Origin: Polyangiaceae bacterium | GTDB taxonomy: Bacteria; Myxococcota_A; Polyangia; Polyangiales; Polyangiaceae | DNA: 38,840 nt | Direction: 5' to 3' | NCBI GenBank assembly: GCA_016929495.1 | Contig: JAFGIS010000053.1 | Location: 1-38,840 of the forward strand | Part shown: positions 25,007 through 31,662 of the stretch, in pieces | Layout of the letters: each line of letters starts with the position of its first letter | Position numbering within the stretch: the first letter of the stretch is position 1 | Position numbers and translations under genes: made by a program | The notes under the pieces: generated by a model | Seen by the model: only the letters and a program-made list of their open reading frames with translations | What the model was told of the DNA's origin: nothing | The model's database searches: none

Positions 25007-25315
25007 TCAGCCCTCCTTGCGCGGCTTCCTTCGCGGCCACAGCCTCATGACGAGCGGAGTCAGGGCAAGGGTTGCCATGATACGCAGCGGCTGAGTGAGC
25101 TTCGTTGCAACGTATGCAGCGGCCCACGTGCCTGCAGTAGCTCCGGCGCCTTGAACCTTGATGCCCATCCGGATCGCCAGTACGAAACCGAGGAGCACGA
25201 GCGCGAAGATGGCCAGATAGACGACGAGCGCCAGCTGGCCGTACTGGACGATCAGGGTCTGCAGACGTTCCTTGAGGGGACGGCGTGTCGAAGAGGCTTG
25301 GGCGGACTCGGGCAT
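25007..25315 (-). CDS. DUF1279 (FAM210-like) small membrane protein
   Basis: 102 residues from ATG at 25315, preceded by AGGGGG about 9 nt upstream. An upstream start at 25381 would begin inside the repeat palindrome and is not preferred. After a short polar N-terminus, LKERLQTLIVQYGQLALVVY begins the conserved domain, and IFALVLLGFVLAIRMG forms the membrane segment. The end reads AAYVATKLTQPLRIMATLAL, then TPLVMRLWPRRKPRKEG, with a basic tail. DUF1279 proteins are small inner-membrane (and mitochondrial) proteins of uncertain function. The gene is convergent with the ECF sigma gene (170 bases between stops) and downstream of the lipoprotein at 25431. Confidence 0.85.
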   Translation of the reverse strand: MPESAQASSTRRPLKERLQTLIVQYGQLALVVYLAIFALVLLGFVLAIRMGIKVQGAGATAGTWAAAYVATKLTQPLRIMATLALTPLVMRLWPRRKPRKEG

Positions 25316-25368
25316 GGAGCGGTTTCCCCCTAGCACGATTCGGATCTCCTGGGGAACCGGCCCGTCCG

Positions 25369-25392
25369 GCATCGTTTCCAACGAAACGATGC
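25369..25392. repeat. Solo terminal palindrome of family A
   Basis: GCATCGTTTC (25369-25378), CAAC, GAAACGATGC (25383-25392) is identical in both arms to the terminal palindrome of element A1 at 6163-6186, with a different 4-base centre. The following CAC also matches A1. No element body is visible next to it. It lies in the 115-base gap between the DUF1279 start and the lipoprotein stop and could serve as a terminator hairpin for the latter. Confidence 0.7.
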
Positions 25393-25430
25393 ACGGGAGC
25401 GAAGCCGGGGCCGACGAAGGGGTCGATGGT

Positions 25431-26453
25431 CTAGAGATAGAAGTACTTCCGCAGCGTGTCGTTCATGACGGTCCACTGCGTGTGGAGCTCCGAGGGCGCG
25501 AAGCTTGCGTCGCCTTCCTTGTAGATCACGACGACCAAATGGCTGCGCCCTGCAGCTTGGAACAGGTAGTAGGTGGAGAGAAAGCCTTTCTCGTTCTTGG
25601 TCGCTATGCCCTTGACCGGGTACGAGCTATTGCCGACCGGTATCTCCGCGTCGAACTCGGGCCCGACCACCGTTTCGTTGAAGTCCTTGAAGGCCGCCTG
25701 AAGCGTCTGGATCGACGTGTACTCCGTGCTTGCTAGTCCCAAAGCAGCGATGGGAGTCTCTTTCTCTGCGTCATCCGTGACGAAGTAGCCGCTGATGTTG
25801 GCCACGTTCCAGTCGTCGAGCCAGTACCAGGCGCCATCCATGCAGCGGAAGCTAACGTTGCCTGCGATTTTCCGTTCACCGGCACCCTTTGGCTCGTACT
25901 TGTACGAGGAGAATATCCGGTAGGCGAGAGGCATGTTGGCGCGTAGGTATCCCGGGTTGGACAGGAGTTGCAGCTGATTGAAAGCGTTGTCCTCTGGGAC
26001 CAACGCCGCGACGAAATCCCAGCCCTTCTCGTTATCCTTGCCGGTGACGATATAGGACTCCTCGCCGTCGATGTACGTTTGACGAAGGGTCTTTTCGCTG
26101 ACGTTGGTCAGGAGCTCTTCGGTGAAGACCTTGCCCAACTTGTCGGGGGCGATGCGGTTGCCACCCAGATCGAGGACCGTGTACTCTACGCGGCCGTACA
26201 CGTTGTCGATGCCGTCGTTGAATTTGAACAGATCGGCGGTCTTGATTCCGTTGTTCTCGGAGGGCTCATGGTCCCGCCGAACGAACTTCCATCCGGGCGG
26301 GATGGCCAGGCGTGTCTGGTACTTCACCAGAACGTTCACGTCCTGGGCCGGCGGGCTCTTGTACAGGCTCAAGTCCACCGGCTCCAATTGGCTGTACTCG
26401 GAGCCACACGCCAACAGCGAAAGCGCCGACGCGACGAGGAACACGAACTTCAT
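25431..26453 (-). CDS. Lipoprotein of unknown function
   Basis: 340 residues from ATG at 26453; AAGGAG about 8 nt upstream supports it over the open frame reaching 26543. The signal is short (MKFVFLVASALSL) with lipobox LLAC (Cys16). The mature protein is beta-rich and less biased toward Ala/Gly/Arg than its neighbours: it contains many Asn, Lys, Tyr and Asp residues (KTADLFKFNDGIDNVYGRVE, YIDGEESYIVTGKDNEKGW) and correspondingly fewer G/C-ending codons. Two parallel segments, GWKFVRRDHEPSENNGIK and later FDAEIPVGNSSYPVKGIATK, precede YYLFQAAGRSHLVVVIYKEG. I do not recognise the family. The composition suggests possible acquisition from elsewhere or a strongly conserved specialised protein. 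Confidence 0.8.
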   Translation of the reverse strand: MKFVFLVASALSLLACGSEYSQLEPVDLSLYKSPPAQDVNVLVKYQTRLAIPPGWKFVRRDHEPSENNGIKTADLFKFNDGIDNVYGRVEYTVLDLGGNRIAPDKLGKVFTEELLTNVSEKTLRQTYIDGEESYIVTGKDNEKGWDFVAALVPEDNAFNQLQLLSNPGYLRANMPLAYRIFSSYKYEPKGAGERKIAGNVSFRCMDGAWYWLDDWNVANISGYFVTDDAEKETPIAALGLASTEYTSIQTLQAAFKDFNETVVGPEFDAEIPVGNSSYPVKGIATKNEKGFLSTYYLFQAAGRSHLVVVIYKEGDASFAPSELHTQWTVMNDTLRKYFYL

Positions 26454-26655
26454 TTTGCGATGTCTCCTTGGCCGTGGAGGCGACCCTGCCCGGCTCGCCG
26501 GCCCTGCGCGGTTCAACACGCGGCAGATTGTCACTCGTACCACGCCGCTCCGGCATTGACTACGGTTCTCGGCGTCCCCGGCTGTCTGCCACAGGAGCCG
26601 AAGAAAACCGTGGACTTGTTGGGCCGTCGCGTCACGCCAGCCCGTCGCGCCGCGT

Positions 26656-28074
26656 CTACGCGCGCATGACGAGTACCTTCGGCTCGGTCAGCTCCTCCAT
26701 GGTTGCGCGCACGCCCTCTCGACCGAACCCGGAGTCCCTCGTCCCCCCATACGGGTAGTTGTCGACCCGGAACGACGGCGCATCGTTGATCAAGACCGCG
26801 CCGAAATCGAGCCGATCGTAGGCCAGCAAGGCGTGTTCCAGGCGAGGCGTGAAGACCGAGGCTTGCAGGCCGTACCGACCGGCGTTGGCCAGCTCGAGTG
26901 CGTCTTCGAAGCTAGCGGCACGCTCGACTACGGTGACGGGGCCGAACACTTCGAGTGCGCGGACGCGCGAGTCTTCGGTCGTGTCCGTCAGCACCGTCGG
27001 CAACACGGTCTGTCCAACCGAAGCCCCGCCGCAGAGCATGCGCGCGCCCGCGGCGCAAGCCTGCTGGACCCATTCGAGCACGCGAGCGACATGGCGCGCC
27101 TCGATGAGAGGCCCGACCACCGTCTGCTCGTCCATGGGATCACCGACGCCGAGCTTCTGCGTATCGGCGACAAAACGCTCGAGGAACGACGGATACGAAC
27201 GCGAGTGGACGAAGATGCGCTGGGCCTTGATGCAAATCTGGCCGCCGTTGGCCCAGGCGGACTCCAGAATGCGCGGGAGAACGGCCTGGAGGTCCACGCC
27301 ATCGTCCACGATGCAAGGTGCGTTGCCACCGAGCTCGAGGATGACCTGCTTCTTCGGCGCCAACTGCTTGAGGCGCCAGCCCAACGAATCGCTTCCAGTG
27401 AAACTGAGGACTCGGAGCCGGTCGTCTTCGACCAACCGCTGGCCTACCTCGGGCGGACAGTGGACCACGTCGAAAGCGCCCGACGGCGCTCCCGAATCGT
27501 CCACTACAGCCGAGAGCAAGTGTGCCGTGAGCGGGGACTGCGCCGGAGGCTTGAGCACGACGGATGCGCCGACCGCCAGCGCCGGCGCCAGCTTGTGTGC
27601 CACCAGGTTGAGAGGGAAGTTGAACGGAGCGATCGCGGCAACCGGGCCCCGCGGTGCTCGGCGCACCACGCAGAGGCGTCCTTCCTGGCCCGGCTGCTGG
27701 TCGAGCGGCCAGGTTTCGCCCAGCCACGTGCGAGCTTCGGCGGCCGCGAGCGTGAAGGTGGTCACGGCGCGCGCTACTTCGGCGCGAGCGTAGCGGATCG
27801 GCTTGCCGCTCTCTTCGGTGATCAGTCGCGAGAACTCCGCGGCGCGATGCTGGATACCCGCGGCGATGCGTTCGAGCAGACCCGCACGCTGGTGGGTTGG
27901 CATCCGTCGCAGCACCTCGAAGCCCCGCGCCGCGCTCTCGATGGCGGCCTGGATGTGTGAGTCGGATCCGACGCCGACCTTGGCGACGGGATGCCCGTCG
28001 AACGGGCAGCTCACCACGGCGACCTCGTTGCTCGGGACCTCGCTACCCCCGATCTTCGACCAGAACGTGTGCAT
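26656..28074 (-). CDS. NAD(P)-dependent aldehyde dehydrogenase
   Basis: 472 residues, the usual length of the family. Landmarks: Asn152 in PFNFPLN, Lys175 in VVLKPP, the cofactor-binding FTGSDSLGW (225-233), general base Glu247 in ELGGNAP and nucleophile Cys281 in GGQICIKAQR. Near the C-terminus, EVFGPVTVV and SGFGREGVR are also conserved. The GQICIKAQR form of the Cys motif recalls the succinate-semialdehyde / phosphonoacetaldehyde dehydrogenase branches, but the substrate cannot be read from the sequence. GGGG lies just upstream of the ATG at 28074. There is no operon partner: the lipoprotein downstream starts 202 bases beyond its stop. Confidence 0.93.
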   Translation of the reverse strand: MHTFWSKIGGSEVPSNEVAVVSCPFDGHPVAKVGVGSDSHIQAAIESAARGFEVLRRMPTHQRAGLLERIAAGIQHRAAEFSRLITEESGKPIRYARAEVARAVTTFTLAAAEARTWLGETWPLDQQPGQEGRLCVVRRAPRGPVAAIAPFNFPLNLVAHKLAPALAVGASVVLKPPAQSPLTAHLLSAVVDDSGAPSGAFDVVHCPPEVGQRLVEDDRLRVLSFTGSDSLGWRLKQLAPKKQVILELGGNAPCIVDDGVDLQAVLPRILESAWANGGQICIKAQRIFVHSRSYPSFLERFVADTQKLGVGDPMDEQTVVGPLIEARHVARVLEWVQQACAAGARMLCGGASVGQTVLPTVLTDTTEDSRVRALEVFGPVTVVERAASFEDALELANAGRYGLQASVFTPRLEHALLAYDRLDFGAVLINDAPSFRVDNYPYGGTRDSGFGREGVRATMEELTEPKVLVMRA

Positions 28075-28083
28075 TACCCCATT

Positions 28084-28641
28084 CTAGCCGCACACCGGGT
28101 GCAGGAGGGCATGGACGTTCGGTCGATTCGGCGCGAGCGGACTCCTCGCGGCGTTCCGCTGGCAAGATGCACACCCAACTGCCGAGGACACAGCGCAGGT
28201 CTGGCCATCGGCGGTGTTGCAGGTCGTCGTGATACCACCCGTGCAGTCGCCACGCTGGACACAGCTCTGGGCACCGGCACCACCGGCGCCCGCGGCAGCC
28301 CCGCCGCCCAGGCAACTGCCCCATCTGCGGTTGAGACCGAGTGCGACGACCCGTCGCGCGGGGGCCGGCCAGGCAGGAAAACCCGAGTCAGTGGCCGCCA
28401 GAGCGCCTCGGCCGCGCTGACGTGGCTCGACAGCTCGGCTGGCCAGGGGCCGGCCGCTCGGGAAGACCCAGGTCATGCGATCCGGACAGAGCTCGGTTCC
28501 CTGCTCGCCCGGGTCAACGAATTGGGGCGGTCTGCGGGCCAGCGGCGCCACCCCCGGGGCGCAGATCGCGTGATCCTCCTTGGAAACGGTCAACGTGTTG
28601 GTGCCGAACGTACCGAACCGCTGGCCGTCACGATGGCCCCG
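28084..28641 (-). pseudogene. Possible decayed gene for a Cys-containing surface protein
   Basis: In the 636-base gap between the aldehyde dehydrogenase start and the lipoprotein at 28711, a minus-strand frame ending TAG at 28084-28086 has protein-like character over about 185 codons. It includes RFGTFGTNTLTVSKEDHAIC, a Gly/Ala-rich segment (LGGGAAAGAGGAGAQ) and a Cys-rich end (CVQRGDCTGG, CNTADGQTC, CASC). The parts resemble pieces of myxobacterial extracellular proteins. No start codon with a ribosome binding site is present at the upstream end; the first internal Met is in PDRMTWVFP. I treat it as a gene remnant. The rest of the gap should hold the promoters of both flanking genes, which I could not identify. 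Confidence 0.35.
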
Positions 28642-28710
28642 CTTGCTGGCGTTTGGCGCTCCCGCGGGTAACCTTGGACGGCGGTCGAGTTGGACAGGAG
28701 AGCCCTCGTG

Positions 28711-29298
28711 ATGGAGGTCCCGAGTGTCGGCGTTGGTCTCTGCGCGCAGCCGCACGCACGGCGCCGCGCCAGGGGCATTGGCTTGATTTGCGCTGCCGCG
28801 CTGCTTCCGTTGGCCTGTGGTTCGGACCGGACGGGGTCCTCTCTGGAGGTGGAAGACGGAGCGGGGGCCGACTCGCGACAGATCAGCGCCACGTGGACCT
28901 ATCGAAGCACCGAGGTGGATGTCGACATCATTCTGAGCACCAAGGAGAGCAGCAAGAGCTGCGCGACAACCGGTGTGCTCGTCATGGACGAAGCGCTGGC
29001 GCCCATCGAGCGGTACGTGCTCGAACAGACCGACTGCGCCACGCTGCGTCTGACCGACAGCGGCGACATCGTGCTCTATGGGCAGGCGACTGGCTACGAC
29101 TGGGCCGAAGAGCAACTCGATGTCGACACCGACCGCGAGACCATCGAGCTTGGCCCGTGCACGCCGCAGGACAGCACCTCCCCGGTGCGGTTCACGCTTT
29201 CTGCGCCCGACTGCGGCAACGACTGCACCTGCGCGCAACTGACCAGGCGCTGGGGCGGTCAGGCCGTCACGCTGCCGCTCGGCAAGAAGTGCGACTAG
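28711..29298 (+). CDS. Lipoprotein of unknown function
   Basis: 195 residues from ATG at 28711 (AGGAGA 9 nt upstream); GTG at 28708 is equally possible. The N-terminus is unusually long for a lipoprotein signal, with an Arg-rich stretch (HARRRARG), a hydrophobic core and lipobox PLAC (Cys36). The mature protein is beta-rich (ISATWTYRSTEVDVDIILST, YVLEQTDCATLRLTDSGDIV) with six cysteines, the last four clustered in CGNDCTCAQL and KKCD. No family is recognised. The stop codon TAG (29296-29298) is part of the CTAG at the edge of repeat B1, whose terminal hairpin begins at once and probably serves as the terminator. Confidence 0.75.
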   Translation: MEVPSVGVGLCAQPHARRRARGIGLICAAALLPLACGSDRTGSSLEVEDGAGADSRQISATWTYRSTEVDVDIILSTKESSKSCATTGVLVMDEALAPIERYVLEQTDCATLRLTDSGDIVLYGQATGYDWAEEQLDVDTDRETIELGPCTPQDSTSPVRFTLSAPDCGNDCTCAQLTRRWGGQAVTLPLGKKCD

Positions 29299-29434
29299 TG
29301 CCCTGTCTCCGAGACAGGGCACATGAGCAACAAAGCGCTTCCTGGCTCAGACGGGGGGCATTCGCCGCAGAATTCGACGGCTTCGCCTGTCTCGAGGCCG
29401 TCGAATTCTGTGGCGAATCACGGAGACAGGACAC
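29298..29434. repeat. MITE-like palindromic element, family B copy 1
   Basis: The element starts with a hairpin of 11-base perfect stem (GTGCCCTGTCT at 29298-29308, AGACAGGGCAC at 29312-29322, loop CCG). It has a long internal hairpin at 29360-29418 (about 26-base arms with two mismatches or wobbles, 7-base loop CCTGTCT) and ends with CGGAGACAGGACAC, the inverted form of its beginning. It is about 85-90 percent identical by eye to B2 at 29654-29789 and in the same orientation. It begins at the stop codon of the lipoprotein gene and is followed within about 6 bases by element A2. Confidence 0.85.
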
Positions 29435-29439
29435 GAGGG

Positions 29440-29574
29440 GATCGTTTCGATTGGAACGGTGCCCAAACACCAGGGGCGCCGCGGGTCAGATCGGTGGGAA
29501 GCGGTGGGTTTCTGCCGCCCGCGCCCGGTCGCGGGCCGCAAAAAACCATCGCCTCAATCGAAACGCGCCACTAG
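29440..29574. repeat. MITE-like palindromic element, family A copy 2
   Basis: The reverse complement of this segment aligns with A1 (6049-6191) along its length, including CTAGTG at the outer end, GATCTGACCCGCGGC in the middle and the degenerate terminal palindrome ATCGTTTCGATTGGAAC. The end next to B1 lacks the CTAGTGC seen in A1, so it was truncated or replaced where the two elements meet. The outer CTAG (29571-29574) supplies the TAG stop codon of the phosphatase-family gene on the minus strand. Confidence 0.82.
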
Positions 29575-30356
29575 CGTGCTGTCGCATTCCGGCTCGCGTC
29601 CAGCGACTCCAGGTGCGAGACCTCTCCCCACGTCACCAGGCGCCACCGGGCCAGTGCCCTGTCACCAAGACAGGGCACACAACTAGAACCCGTGTCCTGG
29701 CCCAGATCGAGGGCATTCGCCACAGAATTCGACGGCTTCGCCTGTCTCGAGGCCGTCGGATTCTGTGGCGAATCACGGAGACAGGACACGAGGCAGTCCA
29801 CGACGTTGACGCTCGCGTTCGGCAGAGCGAAAGTTCTGGGCGAGTCCAGGGGCATCCCCGTGCACGCGCGAAAAGCCGTATTGAGCGTGCCTCCATGCGC
29901 CACGACCACGATGCACGCCCCCGGATGGCGAGCGGCGATCTCGCTCATCGCCGCGAGATTTCGATCGAAGCGTTGCCGGGCGCTCTCGCCGCCTGGAACG
30001 ACGAAATCCGGCCCGCCCCGGGTGAAGCCGAGCCAAGCCTGTGCTGCGACCGCTTCGGCTTCGGGCTGAGTGAGCCCCTCGAGCACGCCGAGGGCCCGCT
30101 CGCGTAGCCTTGCGTCCGTGGTCGTCGAGAGGCCGCAGGCGTCAGCGATGACCTTTGCGGTCTCCAGGGCACGCCCGAGGTCGCTACAGTAGATGGCCTG
30201 TGGCTGCAGACGCTGGAGCCTCCGGGCCAGAGCCGCCGCTTGCGCCCGGCCCAGAGCGGTGAGCTCGCTGTCCAGGTGCCCCTGCATGCGCCGCGCGAGG
30301 TTCCACACCGTTTCGCCGTGGCGCAAGAGCACCAGCCGTGTCGTCCCCGTTGTCAT
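29571..30356 (-). CDS. Histidine phosphatase (phosphoglycerate mutase-like) with in-frame repeat insertion
   Basis: 261 residues from ATG at 30356 (MTTGTTRLVLLRHGETVWN), which begins at the conserved strand; an ATG at 30410 would add 18 unrelated residues. The RHGE motif carries catalytic His13, and YCSDLGRALETA, LRERALGVLEGLT and VVVAHGGTLNTAFR (second catalytic His) follow. These place it in the cobC/GpmB-like branch. After FALPNASVNVVD the frame enters repeat B2 and reads about 46 residues of repeat-encoded sequence (VSCLRDSPQNPTASRQ onward), then resumes with RWRLVTWGEVSHLESL, the normal family C-terminus. Without the insert it would be about 215 residues, the usual length. The catalytic core precedes the insert, so activity may be retained. 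The stop codon lies in element A2. Confidence 0.88.
   Translation of the reverse strand: MTTGTTRLVLLRHGETVWNLARRMQGHLDSELTALGRAQAAALARRLQRLQPQAIYCSDLGRALETAKVIADACGLSTTTDARLRERALGVLEGLTQPEAEAVAAQAWLGFTRGGPDFVVPGGESARQRFDRNLAAMSEIAARHPGACIVVVAHGGTLNTAFRACTGMPLDSPRTFALPNASVNVVDCLVSCLRDSPQNPTASRQAKPSNSVANALDLGQDTGSSCVPCLGDRALARWRLVTWGEVSHLESLDASRNATAR
29654..29789. repeat. MITE-like palindromic element, family B copy 2, inside a coding sequence
   Basis: A terminal hairpin (GTGCCCTGTC at 29654-29663, ACCAA, GACAGGGCAC at 29669-29678) is followed by a long internal hairpin at 29715-29773 (about 26-base arms, loop CCTGTCT) and the end CGGAGACAGGACAC. It lies wholly inside the phosphatase-family gene, antisense to the plus orientation, and has no stop codon in the host frame. 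The same frame is also open through the corresponding part of B1, encoding near-identical residues. No clear target-site duplication is visible. Confidence 0.85.
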
Positions 30357-30412
30357 GCCAGGCCTGCCGCAGCGGCCGCTTCCCGTGCTCGCGGTGTAGG
30401 GTCGGACCATGG

Positions 30413-31243
30413 CTACGGCGCCGCTCGGTGAGCCGGGCTGTCCGGCATCTCCTTGTACGCATGCTCCCGTTGGGTGAATTCGCGCGAGAAGAGCGAAAAC
30501 CTGTTGAAGGTGGTTCCGGAGTCCACGATTAGCTCCAGGCCATCGAACGGTCCGCGGGCGAGGCGGCAATGAGAACGTTCGATCTTGGAGCTGCCCGACG
30601 CCTCGGTCCAGTGTTCGAGCTCGACGCCGACACCGAACAGCGAACAATCGAGCCTCACGCTCGGCGGGAACGTTGCGGTCCAGCGAAACGCTTCGGGCTC
30701 ATGCTCTCGGTATCGGACTGCGAGCCCTTGCTGGGTCATCGCGTCGCACCAGCCGGCGTCCGCATCGCCGGCCTCGTGGCAAGTCGGCGCTCCCGTCGTG
30801 TTCGAGGGCTTTTTGCACGCGCGAGCAGCCCACATCACGATGCTGCCCAGTCGTTCGGACTCGAGCACCCGCGCTCGGAGGAGCTCCTCTGGCGAACGCT
30901 CGTTCGGATCCTTCGGGGCGCGCGCGAGAGCAGTCGAAGCGCGGTCCACCTGATCGATCTGCCGGGCCAGCCCGCGGAGGTTGGCACGAGGGCAGGCACG
31001 CCTGGCGACCTCGTAGTGCGAGCGAGCGAGGGGCGACTGGGCTCGGCCGAGCGCACGCTCGGCCGCTCGCACGTTCACTGCGCAAAGGATGTCCGTGTCG
31101 CCCTGGCATCCTGCAAGAGCAGCCAACACAATGGATGCAGCGGCCGGTGCGCTCGATGGCGCGAAGCGCGCACGCGCGCCAGTACTCTGTAGCTGGGTCG
31201 AGACCCCGAGGGAAGTCGATCGTCTGCTGCCTTGGTTTCGCAC
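30413..31243 (-). CDS. Lipoprotein of unknown function
   Basis: 276 residues from GTG at 31243. No good ribosome binding site is seen and the lipobox LAGC lies at Cys46, late for a signal, so a downstream non-ATG start is likely. The first mature region is Arg/Ala-rich and helical (VNVRAAERALGRAQSPLARS, HYEVARRACPRANLRGLARQ), possibly a short helical repeat. Two cysteine pairs occur near the middle. The C-terminal third is beta-rich (VRLDCSLFGVGVELEHWTEA, GLELIVDSGTTFNRFSLFS). No family is recognised. It lies 56 bases upstream of the phosphatase-family gene on the same strand, so the two may be co-transcribed. Confidence 0.7.
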   Translation of the reverse strand: MRNQGSRRSTSLGVSTQLQSTGARARFAPSSAPAAASIVLAALAGCQGDTDILCAVNVRAAERALGRAQSPLARSHYEVARRACPRANLRGLARQIDQVDRASTALARAPKDPNERSPEELLRARVLESERLGSIVMWAARACKKPSNTTGAPTCHEAGDADAGWCDAMTQQGLAVRYREHEPEAFRWTATFPPSVRLDCSLFGVGVELEHWTEASGSSKIERSHCRLARGPFDGLELIVDSGTTFNRFSLFSREFTQREHAYKEMPDSPAHRAAP

Positions 31244-31662
31244 GGCGGCTTCTGGTTGGTAGGATAGCCGAGAAAGGTCCTGCGTTGCGTGTTCTGAACC
31301 CCTGGCCGGTGTCCAGGCAGCGCTCCCACCGCACCAGCACCGACGGTCGCACCCCGTCTGAGCCCGGGAAAGCGCTGCTGCTCAAGTGCGCTGCCCTGGA
31401 GACAGGGCACCAGCGTGAGGAGCGCCGGAGCGCGTCGCAATCCACAGGTTGATCACCATGGGGTCATCGCTTGTCCGAGGGCAGCGGCCCGTGGCGCACC
31501 AGCGCGCGTGGGCTGCGCCGTCATCCCAAAGCCGTGAGACCCACCCCACAGAGATCCGGGCGACGCTTGGGGGGAAGACCGAAACGCGTATCGACGCCGT
31601 ATCCCCATAGCGTTCGGCTGCGACCCGAGCTACAGTATGTCGTTGTCGGTCGGAGGGTCGGC
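31244..31662. other. Divergent intergenic region
   Basis: This 419-base gap lies between the minus-strand lipoprotein and the plus-strand histidine kinase and should hold both promoters. Several frames cross it on both strands, but all are Arg/Pro/Ser-rich and look non-coding. The lone family B hairpin at 31392-31409 lies near its middle. I found no convincing -35/-10 pair. Confidence 0.45.
31392..31409. repeat. Solo terminal hairpin of family B
   Basis: TGCCCTG (31392-31398), GAGA, CAGGGCA (31403-31409) matches the terminal hairpin of the B elements, including the inner GAGACAGGGCAC, without the long internal hairpin. It may be a truncated copy or the seed from which fuller copies arise. 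It lies in the divergent region between a lipoprotein and a histidine kinase. Confidence 0.55.

Noticed and set aside
26833-27960. 375-codon plus-strand frame
   Set aside because: It is antisense to the aldehyde dehydrogenase, whose catalytic Cys and Glu motifs are intact.
29298-29574. Insertion sequence with transposase
   Set aside because: The elements are under 150 bases and carry no transposase; they are at most non-autonomous.
29298-29789. CRISPR array
   Set aside because: There are only two repeat units of about 138 bases with strong internal palindromes and no regular short spacers.
28341-30107. 588-codon plus-strand frame spanning several genes
   Set aside because: It overlaps the lipoprotein, the repeats and the phosphatase-family gene in other frames, and its composition is Arg-rich without motifs.
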